Shown piece after piece: positions 12,979 through 47,600 of a stretch of DNA of 64,000 nt (position 1 is its first letter; every line of letters starts with the position of its first letter). Under the pieces are notes generated by a model. That model saw nothing but the letters and a program-made list of their open reading frames with translations. It was not told where the DNA came from and did not search any database. The stretch is from Branchiostoma belcheri (taxonomy: Eukaryota > Chordata > Leptocardii > Amphioxiformes > Branchiostomatidae): positions 1,923,541-1,987,540 of the forward strand of contig NW_017803909.1 of assembly GCF_001625305.1 (NCBI RefSeq). The letters run 5' to 3'. Made by a program: the position numbers and the translations under genes.

Positions 12979-12984
12979 AATAAA
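12979..12984 (+). promoter_or_regulatory. Polyadenylation signal of kinase copy 2
   Basis: AATAAA about 85 bases past the stop codon. Confidence 0.6.
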
Positions 12985-14073
12985 GTATCAACAGGTCGAT
13001 CACTTTCTAAGTAACGACATTACATTCCGTCAAAATGCGAACGTTACAAACATTGTTGCAAAATTATTTGTAAGCGTTGTTGGAAGATCATAGGTATTCC
13101 TGTAGAGTCTCTGCCCTCTCTGTCTATAAGACGAGACATTGCCACACTGCGCACTATATCTTGAAGGATAGCTGACAGACGGTCCTCTGTCCGACTTCGT
13201 ATGTGTTCCACCGCAAAGCTCATATTATATAACTTAGACGAAGCAAACAAGTACAATCCAGTTTCAGGAGAGCAACAAAACGTCATGAACAATCCTTTCT
13301 ACCAAGAGCTCTTAATTCAAAGTTATGGCCTAATCATCTTTAGTGGTAAGGCTTTTATGCACCTTGTATATTTAATGCCCCGAATTTTAAATTGTATTAC
13401 ATAAATCCTGCATCATGCAATGTTCAGTGTCAGGCGTTTTAAAAGGTGCTTAAGAATTACTGTTACTTAACTCTTGAATAGCGTTGTCTGTATAAATCCG
13501 TAGCACTGTTCAATGATTAATGTACATGCAAGTTGATTTTTAAATAAAACTGAACTAAGCTGAAACATCCCCGGGGTCATGTTTCTGAACAAATCAGAAG
13601 ATAGTTCAAGTTTACAAACACTGGTTTAACTAACCGATATATAATTCATGCTTTTACATTTTTTAGATAGAAGCCAATCTTGTAACTGTTTTTTTTTTTC
13701 GATACTCAATCTGCTTGATATATTCCATGAACCCAATGTATACGTACAGACAGGAAAATATATTGTTTTCGTGTCAAACCGTTTTATACGATCTGTCTTA
13801 TAATTAGTTTCAGTGAAAACAAGTCGAGGTTGGGTCGTACTGCAGAAGAGAACGAACTTACAAAAGCAAGCTGAAGCCACACATCTGCTTGCAGCTTTGA
13901 TAACATGGTGACGTTTAACCCGGAAGTAATACTAACAGCTGGAGAAGCAGACGACAAAAAGGTCAGCTGTGAGGAAAAGCGACTACGTATACGTGCGGCA
14001 GTATCTGAAACCGCTTTACATTTTTGTCGAAGTTCTCGTACTTTGTGACACACAATCAAAAGTAGTCCAAGGA
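12985..14073. other. Intergenic between kinase copy 2 and the DUF218 gene
   Basis: No recognised gene. A minus-strand frame at 13044-13223 starts with ATG and encodes about 59 residues of mixed charged and hydrophobic sequence ending ...IILQQCL. It could be a small exon but has no recognisable family and no clear partner exon. The end of the stretch (13900-14073) is probably DUF218 promoter and 5'UTR. Confidence 0.35.
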
Positions 14074-16165
14074 ATGGAGGAAAAACATGTCAAACTCGGC
14101 GAGACGATTTGGAATTACATGTCTATGGGACATGAACTGAAAAAGGTGAGGCCACAGGGGCTTTGTGACTTTGTCTAATACTTATCCGAGTAATCGAAGG
14201 TTGTACAGAGTTTGTGACTGGACACGTGGCATGGCGGTGCATTGTCCAAAGGTACAATTTACCGATAATCTGGACTTGGCGCTGTCCATGACTTACCTTC
14301 ACATACGACCTGGACTGCATAAGGTCCTAGCCGTGGCGAGTCTGGGAGCCTTGGCCTTGTTTGGCATAATTAGCTAGACTCTGACAGGTGTGCAATTTAC
14401 AGTCTTCGACTAATTCTATTCTCTTCTGTTGCTTCTTGACTAAACATTTTGCAAAGGTGAGAAATTGCGAAAATGAGCACATTACCTTTTTTCATGTAAC
14501 GGATTGTCAGTGACACATATTGTCACTTCATGGAAGGAACACCCTAGCCTCTACCAGGCTTGAGGGCACGGCTGGAATTATAGTAGAAATCGGCCCGAAA
14601 TAGAGAGATAACACGCCGAGGGAGTTTAGCCATCCAGTTTACAGNNNNNNNNNNNNNNNNNNNNCAAACTGTAAACTGGATGGCTAAACTCCCTCGGCGT
14701 GTTATCTCTCTATTTCGGGCCGATTTCTACTATAATTCCAGCCGTGCCCTCAAGCCTGGTAGAGGCTAGGAACACCCCACAAAGGAGCAGTTATACGGGG
14801 ACCTACGACCTCTATCTCAGGTCATCAGAGAAAGGAGACTCAGGTTTGCTGGACATGCATGGCGAAGTAAAGGGGAAATCATCAGTGATGTACTTCTATG
14901 GACACCAAAGCATGGACATGCAAGGGTAGGCAGACCCTGTAAAACATTTATACAACAACTCTGCGACGATACACACTGCGATGTAGCTGACCTCCCTCGA
15001 GCTATGGAGGACCGAGAGAAGTGGAGGGAGATGGTCATGGAAGTCCGAGACACCAACTCGACCAGATGATGATGATGATGATTGTCAGGAACAGCATTTG
15101 ACCTTGCTCAGTACAAAAGTTGGTCAAACCTAAAGGTCATGAATGCAGATTTTTATTACCTTCATTTGCATATAATTGATGAGCCCTGGTTTTAAATATA
15201 GGTATAGCTTGCATGCAGTCACCAATGAATTTCGTCCTCCACCACAGAGTGATGTAATTCTGGTATTCGGGAGCCATGACAGGCGTGTTGCGGAGTATGC
15301 AGTTGAACTGTGGCACCAGGGATGGGCACCATGGCTGGTCTTCTCAGGGGGGCTCGGAAATCTCACACAAGGTAAGAAAACATCATGGAGAAGGCGTGAT
15401 ATTTTCCTCAATGTTAAACATTACAGCTAACACGCAAAAAGCAATGCTTAATTTTTTAAATCGTCAACACTTTATAGTTGCTGAATTATGTAAAAGTGAG
15501 AAATTCAAGCAAATCAAAATATCTTTCCCATAGCAAGGCAATTGGACAAAATATTCTAGGCTCAATATAGCACTATGTTGTATAAATACATTTTTTAATT
15601 CTGTATCAGCTCAGAGTCAGACTACTTGCTTCAGTGTTGGTACGTATGATAGAAACATTTCAAGTCTTTCCTGTCCTTCTTAAGTAACCATAATTCTTTG
15701 ATACTAGGTGTTTGGGACCGTCCAGAAGCAGACATCTTCCATGACATTGCTGTGGCAGCAGGCGTCCGACCTGACAGTATCCTGGTGGAGAACAAGTCAG
15801 CCAACTCAGGACAAAATGTCATTTTTTCATACAAACTCCTAAACGACAACAACATCCCTACCAGTAGCATCATCCTTGTTCAAAAACCTTACATGGAGCG
15901 CAGGGCTTATGCAACATTCATGAAGCAGTGGCCAGGAAACATAGAAGAAACATCCTTGTGTGTTACCTCGCCAAGAATCAGTTTCCATGACTATGCAAAT
16001 GAAGAAGTGGGGCCGATGAAGAACACTGTTGAGATCATGTTGAGTGATCTGTACAGGGTCCATACCTACCCGGAAAAGGGTTTCCAAATATACCAAGAAA
16101 TACCTCCTGAAGTGTGGGAAGCATATGAAAAACTCATGGAAGCAGGATACAAATGGAAATACTAG
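14074..16165 (+). CDS. DUF218/YdcF-like family protein
   Basis: Three exons join in phase: 14074-14145, 15248-15371 and 15708-16165, about 217 residues. The fold is the DUF218 (YdcF/SanA-like) Rossmann-type domain. Visible hallmarks are SDVILVFGSHDRRVAEYA, the glycine-rich WLVFSGGLGNLTQG, the acidic RPEADIFHDIA, ILVENKSANSGQNVIFS and ILVQKPYMERRAYATF. The length suits a single-domain soluble protein with no signal peptide or membrane helix. E. coli YdcF binds S-adenosylmethionine; the role in animals is not established, so no reaction is assigned. The start is the ATG before EEKHVKLGETIWNYM; an upstream ATG at 13905 would need an implausibly short intron to connect. Intron 1 holds a LINE and an assembly gap. 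Confidence 0.9.
14545..14768. mobile_element. Inverted-repeat element nested in LINE, 9-bp target duplication
   Basis: Two 100-base arms (14545-14644 and 14669-14768) are exact reverse complements, with termini TAGCC...GGCTA. The flanks carry the same 9 bases, GGAACACCC, at 14536-14544 and 14769-14777. Removing the element and one flank copy restores the LINE frame (WKEHPTKEQLYG). The assembly gap lies in the loop, so the full length is unknown. Confidence 0.85.
14645..14664. other. Assembly gap (20 N)
   Basis: A run of 20 Ns between the arms of a long inverted repeat, probably a placeholder of unknown true length. Confidence 0.99.
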
Positions 16166-18325
16166 ATCAGAAAAAAAGTTGAATTGAAACGTTCCATGTT
16201 GCCAATGCCTTGCCAGTTTACTAGTCTAATAGATGTGATTTTCCATAGACTTAGTCTATTCATGTTACAAAGATGTTCTTGACTTTGCTTTAGAGCAGAT
16301 GTTAGCGAAGGTGATCTCAGCTGATGCTCATACCAGTATTTCTCAATCAAGCTAATTTGATATGCAGGTAGCAAAACATAAGGTGAAAACAAGGATAGAA
16401 AATCATTTCTTTATTCAAAAATGTGTATGCTGCGAAATACTACCTGCATTTTACAACATGAAAACAGTCCTCCTGCCAACTAGTCAGCATAGCAGCACTT
16501 ACACTTGTGTATAATTCTTTCTTTGTCTCTTTCTTGAACAAAGAGATAAGTTAAATGGGAAATGGTAATCTGTACTCATCTTACAATGGAAGTTACTATT
16601 TGATGATGGCATTATCATATCTGATACCTCATATATTTTTTGTATTTACCAGAATCACAAGTGATTGTCTCTACACTGTGACATAACAGTTACATGTATG
16701 TACTACATAAGAAGTTGAGTTGAGCCAATTGTTGCTGGCACTGTCAATTTGAAAACCTGTAGCAATTAATGAGTAACAAAATATACTACATATGTTCCAT
16801 ACATCTTGCTTTTTTTTGCCTGGCAACTAGATTTTCCTTATAAAGCAAAAGTCACAAAGGTTATTCTTATACTTAGATGCACTTTACGTTGAGAACAACA
16901 GTTCATTTATATATTTTCAATAGCTAGAAATCTAAGTCTACAGGGCTTCAGACATTGGTGCTTATGACAAGCAAAATTACAATATGTTATAATATATGCA
17001 AGTTTATGTTCACCAAAAGCTAGGAGGATAGCACCAAATACATAGTATCAAATAAAGATGATACACAAAAGAGCAAAGAACAAAACATCACTAAAAGGAT
17101 GAATACATGTGATGATGGCAAAGTTCAAATATCCTTGGATGTACAGAGGGTCTGACTAACAAACAGTAGTATCAGGTTTTGTTGGCGTTCACATCTAAGT
17201 CTACATGATGTCATGTCTAAATTACAGCCCTTCAAGAGTTAAATGCTACAACACATAAGACAGCAAGCTGACAAGATACGAAGTGTCATAGCACTTATAA
17301 CGTCTTAGAGGTCCATGTGGTCATGTTTCCTTTAAACAAGACTTAACTTAGATATTGTTAAAAACAAAATGACTGGAGCCTGATCTGCTATCCTGGCCAC
17401 AATTTCTACAGGCCATTTGGCACTCAGGCTGACATTGATGGTGACCTAACACTGGGCTTTCAGGCCTAAACATTCACACCGACGTAAAAAACTTCACTAT
17501 TATTAAAATGTGGAGTATCATGATGTTATATGTATCCTATTTAAGTTTAGAAAGAGGGTGAAACAAAACACTGACCAGCGAGTTAAGGAAGAGAAGGAAC
17601 AAAAGATTTCCAAAGACAGCTGTAACAGTAAGTGTTGAATAAACATGAAGTGTGTAGGCCCTGAGTTTTTCTAAGTAAAAAGGGTCAAGCATTTTGCAAT
17701 CCCCAGATGACACTGAAAAACTGGACGTCACAACTTTAGATGGCAGTACAATGTCTTTCTTGTCCCAATAACACACTGCCTGCTGTAATAAACAATGACA
17801 TTCTACATTTTACACCCCCCACTAAAGTGCACATATGATAACACTCAACAGATTCATCATTTGGCCTTTTACAGAGGCCTGTTACCCTTTAACCCCTATA
17901 TCCACTTCATTCCTTCTTTCTTTCTTGACTCTTAAAAAAGTATCTATATGACCCCAGGCATCCCCTTGTATTTGTACCCTTGTCCAGTTTTCATCTGCTT
18001 CTCAATGCTGTCGAAAATCTTGGATTCTTGTTCAGCTTGCTCCTCCTCCCTATGATGTCACCACCACATTATTGGTTGAGAAGAAAGGGGAAAACAAGAT
18101 GGTGGGAGGGAAGACAGGTGGGGATAAACACAGAAGAAAGCAGAAAAATTAAATCTCATGAAGAATCTGGAAATGATAGGACAAATGTAAGAATCTGACC
18201 CAATTTCATATGCATGAAACATAAGACTTCATATGAAGAAAGCTTTCAAAAACAGAATGTGGTTACTTGGTCGTGTAGAATGTACATTTTTTGTTAAGTA
18301 GTTGTCATAAAGCAATCATATTTTG

Positions 18326-18370
<45 letters not shown>

Positions 18371-19849
18371 ATAATGTTGTTAACTTCCATATGTAGCCAT
18401 GTAGCTTCAAAATGCAGCCAGTTTCCCATGCTAGACTTACATATACAGGGAGAGGGGGAAGCAAGTCACAAGTTACTAGATTATGAGGCAAAAACTAAAA
18501 AAAATAGGTACAAGTATACTGCTGGTTACTGTTCATACTACATGTAGCTGAGAACAATCTTGGTATGTATGACAGGTATCACCATGCTTCATCCAAGTCA
18601 TCCACACACAGTGACATGCTAAAGCAAGCTCTCTCTTTTATTTGTCAGTCTAACCAAGTGCAGCATTCATTTCTGTCTTAAACACATCATTGCATAAGGC
18701 ACAATTCCTGTTGTATAAACCAAAAAACTGACATTACAAAACTAACATTACATACAGTGGTATATTTATGAGCTAAATACTACACAAAATTTTGCAACTA
18801 AGTCTTGCTCAATGTGGATAATTATGCAAACCAAAGAGATATGAAGGCTACCTACTTCTGTTCCAAAATTCTCAGTCAAAATTCGACAAGCAATGAAATC
18901 ACTAGAAACAATTATATCTTTAGTAATTTGGAGAAAATGCATACTACAATGCAATCACTTTGCTGCCTTGTAAACTTACTTACTACAGACTTCATCTGCA
19001 TAATTAACTTTTTTCCTCACAGACCCTGTTGAAAGTTAATTTCCGATCTTCCAAAAGGGGGATTGAATGCATTTAGTTTTAGTATGCATATATCTTTTAT
19101 CATTCTGTTTTACTACTTAAGCATGTGCATGTGCTTTAAGTCCTTGCCAGATTTTTGCTATCCCTCATTGACAGGCAATCTTTGACTAATATACATGTAC
19201 AATCTACCAATATACTAGGCAGTGTTCTAGTTCTATAAAAATATTTGAGTTCTTTGAATACTGCCTATAGGATAGTAATAGTATAATAGTAATATAAAAC
19301 ACTGCCTTTGCATGTTACAGAGTCATACATATATTTCTGTTTATTGAAGCTAGCTATTTCTAGGTCTATATCTGTACATACAATGTAGATGCATCTAAAT
19401 GTAGATACATGTACTAGCATTTAACAGTATATCTTATATCTTTTGGCAAATGTTGTCAAAAATATTGACTTCTTCCAATGCTACCACTACTGTTTGCAAT
19501 TCTAAGCACATAACAATACAAAATTTATGTAGTTACTTGTCATGAATCATTTCAGAGTTAAGAGTGACAAATGATTGGTAAAGTTGAGATAAAAACATGC
19601 CTATACCTTTGGAATAGATATTAGTTTGATGCAGTGCATTCTTTGAGCTGAATGGCAAAATGCTTGAGATCTGATGCAACACTTTGGTCAGATCAGTAGT
19701 CTCAACACAGCAAATTTCAGCTCATGAGTTGCAATCACAGTCCAAGTTGCAGTGTGCATGCGTTATGCATGCCTGAGCACCATGTCATTGGTTAGCTAAC
19801 AGGAATCCTAGGGGAGGGGGAGGGGGCACCATACCCAACATTCTTTCTC
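16166..19849. other. Intergenic between DUF218 gene and vinculin A
   Basis: AT-rich sequence with no recognised exon. It probably includes the DUF218 3'UTR. Homology to the region downstream of vinculin B begins only at about 19845, so the rest of this stretch lies outside the vinculin duplication. A minus-strand frame at 17537-17776 has an acceptor-like site and a hydrophobic C-terminus but matches nothing I know. Confidence 0.4.
18327..18367. repeat. (TG)n microsatellite
   Basis: About 20 uninterrupted TG units. Confidence 0.97.
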
Positions 19850-19855
19850 TTTATT
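19850..19855 (-). promoter_or_regulatory. Candidate polyadenylation signal of vinculin A
   Basis: AATAAA on the minus strand about 150 bases past the vinculin A stop. The matching position in copy B has lost the hexamer. Confidence 0.45.
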
Positions 19856-20003
19856 TTCATAAACAATAAGCTCCTTTTGATTGAAAAATTTGGATAATTG
19901 GAAGACACTTAATCACAATATGGTAACAGTAAGTACTTTGCTGGTGCACCCCCCCCCCTGGACTCCTGTTTTACAAGTACACATCAGGTCAGTCAGAAGG
20001 ACT

Positions 20004-43526
<23,523 letters not shown>

Positions 43527-44634
43527 GGTGACAAATATACCGTTATCCCTCCCGGTCTCACCTCCACAATACTCCTCTCGGCAACTTCCTTCGTTTTCTG
43601 GAAGAGGTAGGAAATGTGTCGGTATGAGTCAACATGCGGCCCCCGCACTCTCCTATGTGTACAGGACAGCCTCCACAAACGCTGACCTGCGATCTGTTTC
43701 AGGGCCGCCCCGAGGTGTCCATTTCACAAACAGCAAAAATTAGATCAAGGCCGGCAAATAAACTGTGACCAATCAATTTTCCGGTCAAAGAAATCGTGGT
43801 TATTAAAGATTTCACGCCTCCAAGTGTCGTGGTGAACAGTTTATCGTCTCCACGATCGAGTTAACGAAGGTTTTCGTATTTATTTTGCTGGTCGTGAAAC
43901 CTACACGTTGAGAGAAGTGCCGCATTCCTGTCATTGCTGAGATGGTTTATTTCGGCACAGGAAAAGGGGAGGTCCAAGATTTATAAATTCTGTTTCTTCA
44001 TTCCGATACCCGTTTGTTTTCACATATGACGATATCTATATCAAGAGAAGGGTATTTTAAAACTAGAAGTTGGAAAATGGCTGCAGATAAGCAATAAGTG
44101 ACATTGTTTACAGATCAACTCGATAGCGACACGCCCTCCAATTTGAGACCAAGTGAAAAGGTCCACCCCGGAAGGGTGAAAGTTATCATCACAGCTTGAC
44201 GCGTGAGAAATATCACGTATTCTAAACATCAGACACCGTTTCACACCTCGATTTTGTCCTCGACTGCCGTGAATGATACAGTGACTTCAGTAAAGAAAGA
44301 CCTAGCGAACGTGTAAAATGGGGAAACCCTAAAAGCAAAACATTTCGATCTCGAGTCTGCGTCGACGCCCGCAGGATTCTAGCGCCACATTGTCTCAATC
44401 TTTGTCGCAGGCATCAATAAACGTTTCCCCAAATGCCCACAGTTCCCTTCTCTAGACTCAAATATAGATCGGAAAACATATACGTACCGAGTTCTTCAAG
44501 ATAAACACAGGAAACCAGTTGAAGTGATGCGAGTGTCGACCTTCCTGTGGGCCCACCTCCCCATATGAGCGTCAGGTCATAGGTCGGAGGTAACGCCAGG
44601 TCACCAGCTGGCGAAGATCACATTCGTGTGGACC
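43527..44634. promoter_or_regulatory. Shared head-to-head promoter of vinculin A and UPF0047 gene
   Basis: The start codons of the two genes are 1.1 kb apart in divergent orientation. The interval is richer in CpG than its surroundings, especially 43500-44480, as expected of an animal promoter. No TATA box is evident. A donor-like GTACGT on the minus strand near 44488 could end a non-coding vinculin 5' exon. Confidence 0.55.
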
Positions 44635-47600
44635 ATGGCTGACAAGGAGTGTCGGGGAGAAACCGTGTGGGTACAACAACAGATCCGACTGACGGACAGG
44701 GGCCGGGGATGTCACCACATCACACCAGACGTGGAGCAAGCTCTGGAGCAGACCATGGGCCTCAGGAAGTTTGACGTCGGCGTGGCGCACATCTTCCGTA
44801 AGCGAACGATTTTTTCAGACCTTGTAACGTTGAAAATTATGCTCACTTCCGCATTTGGGTATGTACTAGTATATCAAGATGTATAACAATGTGACAGAAA
44901 GAAAGAATCTCCTCGCTATCACTAATTTTAAGCATATGCATAAAGACTGTCTTAAGGTCATTATGCTATGTCTATATTAATGTAATGAACTTATATTTGA
45001 ACGGAAGAAACTGCCACGTAGGTTTGTTTACTTCTGTTCCTGCCTTTAAATTGAACAATGTCTGAATATTCAACAACATTTAAAAAGAAAAATAAGATAT
45101 TTTTATGGGAAATTAAAAGAAAATAGCGTTTTATATGAATAAGTTTCGCCCAACCCATGAGACAAATTCCAGTTCCGTCCCAAAATGGTACAAACCAAAA
45201 TTCCTCCATCCATTTAGGATTGCTGGATTTGCCCATATGGACATATGACCTTTCCCGGCATCTCTCTAATAGCCTGTGTTCTGCGAGAGCATTTTACTCA
45301 ATAGTTTTTGTCGAACCATTAATAAAATCAGCATGAAGAAATTTAGCAAATTTTTTTTTGTCATTGCTTCCTTGATAGCCCTGCAGGCACATGTATACTA
45401 GTATCACACACCAATACATGTATATCACAAAGTCATTAAGTGCAAATGCAATTCACACCTGTCATTGCCTGTCACTTCATTCCATTTCTGTCACCTTTTT
45501 CCTTTCATGCTTTCTAGTTCAAGCTTCCAGTGCTAGTCTTGCACTATCTGATGTAAGTTACTGCTCACAACTTTTTTCTGTGCTTCCCTCCATAACATGC
45601 AACAAACTTTGTCTTCATCCTTGATTTTTGATAGTCTCCACCAGACTTCTTTTGCGGGGTGAATAAGAAGCTCCAGCTTCTCTGGCCGGCTACCGGCCTA
45701 AAAGGGTATTAATTGGCCAGAGAAAGTAGCCGGCCAGAGAAGCTGGAGCTTCTTATTCACCCCGCAAAAGAAGTCTGGTGGAGACTAGCTTTTTGAGAAG
45801 ATTGGAACTTTTGTCACATTTTGTCATCATATTTTACATCTTCTGAAATACCTTTTGTTATTTTTGGGAGGATACGTTTCTAATGATATTTGCTTCTATA
45901 TTTCTGTTCACAGAGATTTGACCCAGCAGCAAGGTAGGCAAAGTTCTGATTTGGCTTGTTGTGACATTGACAATTCCTTTAACAGTGTGCTTTGGAGTCA
46001 AAATGTATTTTCAGAGTACTGAACCCTTTATCCTTATCTGTAGATATGACACAGAGGCTGCTCTGAGTTCTCTGATACCTGAGAAGTCAGATATATGGAC
46101 TCGCATCTGTGAAGGTTCTGACGATATGGTGAGTATACCATATAAAGACATATTCCCCTGTAGTTTTCACACAGACCACTAGGGGCATCTCTAAGCAGTG
46201 CTCAAAATGCCACCTTCTCTATCAAAATTTTTAGTTTTTAGCAAAATTGCTGTGTCCATGATCCAAAGAACATTTTCTTTTTACACACAAAGCTGGTAGT
46301 TCTGTTGCTTTGTAAAAACTGATATCTCTTAAATATTTCTGTGAATCCATGTCACCTCCAGCCTGCCCTGGTAAAGAATTGCCTGGTTGGCTGCAGTCTG
46401 TCCATCCCCATAACTAGTGGGATCCTCAACACTGGGCATGGACAAGGCATCTGGCTCCTGGAGCACAAGAACTTTGGAGGTACATGTAAATGTTTGTGCA
46501 TTGACAAGACCATTTGTTAGTGCATGGATGTAAAAACTGTTCCACACTTTGCAAAGATTAAAGACGCGCGGAGGAGCGGAGACGTGAGGCATCCGTACGT
46601 GAACTCAGGAGGGTGATGGCGGATGACACTCACCCTTGCCAGCAGTTCCTTGAGCCGGGTAGACGGACAACCTACCAACTACGCCGTCAGACTTCCAGCT
46701 ACAAGATACCACTTAGCCGTACAGAGAGACATAGACAATCATTTATCCCCAGATCACTCAACATCTTGCAGCAGTGAGGGACACTATAGACTTTTTAAAA
46801 TCTGAAGGACACTATAGACTTTTATAAAAAATTTTATTGCCTCCTTGTATTTGTATTCTTAAGTTGTTCCACTCAATTATTGTCTATATTTTAATGTGTT
46901 ATCGATATTTTATACAATACGTCATTATCGGATATTTCTTTTAACACTAAATCTTTTTAACGCTAAAATGTTACAATTGTTATTATTAATATGGAATTAC
47001 ATGTGACTTGCAACACAATTCAGGCTGTTTCAGCCTGCAATGTTGTTTTGATGAATAAAGTTTCAAAAAGTTTCAAAAGTAAGACCCATCAGGAGAAAGT
47101 TTTTTAGTTTTTTTTTATTTACTTCAGAATTCACCTCAAAACAAGGCTTGTGAGAGCCACTTACGTGTTTTGGGTTACAGTGATGACTGCGTGGTCAGAT
47201 ATTTGTTCACCCTTGATTTAAACCGTTGGAGGTTGTAATTAGCGGTGAAACATTCACGGGGAAGCTTGTTCCACAGTGAAGTGGTTCTGGGGAAGAAACT
47301 GTCAGCATGAAATTTTCTCTTGACTGATGGACTATTGAGGAAGAAAGGGTGATTTTCTGCTGTTGAGGTGGCTAAGCGTAGCCTGGGTACCATCCCCAGT
47401 AGTATATTCGCAAACTCTATAACTGGGTCTGGACTTGCACACATATGTAGCGTCTGGAGTCTAAATATTCGTTCAGATTTTGAACGAGCGCGCTGATTGG
47501 TCCTACTCGTCTAAGCCCTTTTTTGGGTGTGTACATATTAGGTAAGGGCTGTTCGGATGTCCGAACGGCGACGTTAGTCCGTTCGAACGTCCGAACGCCT

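Larger units (their letters stand above)
14505..15085 (+). mobile_element. Non-LTR retrotransposon (LINE) 3' fragment
   Basis: In DUF218 intron 1. The frame at 14782-15069 encodes the C-terminal tail typical of LINE reverse-transcriptase ORFs: RERRLRFAGHAWR, VLLWTPKHG, GRPCKTFIQQL and a terminal DREKWREMV, followed by a (GAT)n tail at 15065-15085. About 30 bases of the same frame continue left of the inverted-repeat element at 14545. The 5' part of the LINE is missing. Confidence 0.8.

Noticed and set aside
13905..13967. Upstream first exon of the DUF218 gene
   Set aside because: The ATG and donor look fair, but reaching the next in-frame acceptor would need an intron of about 30 bases. The start at 14074 needs nothing extra.
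17537..17776. Minus-strand frame with acceptor-like site and hydrophobic C-terminus
   Set aside because: There is no recognisable family, no partner exon and no counterpart near vinculin B, so it is not listed as a gene.
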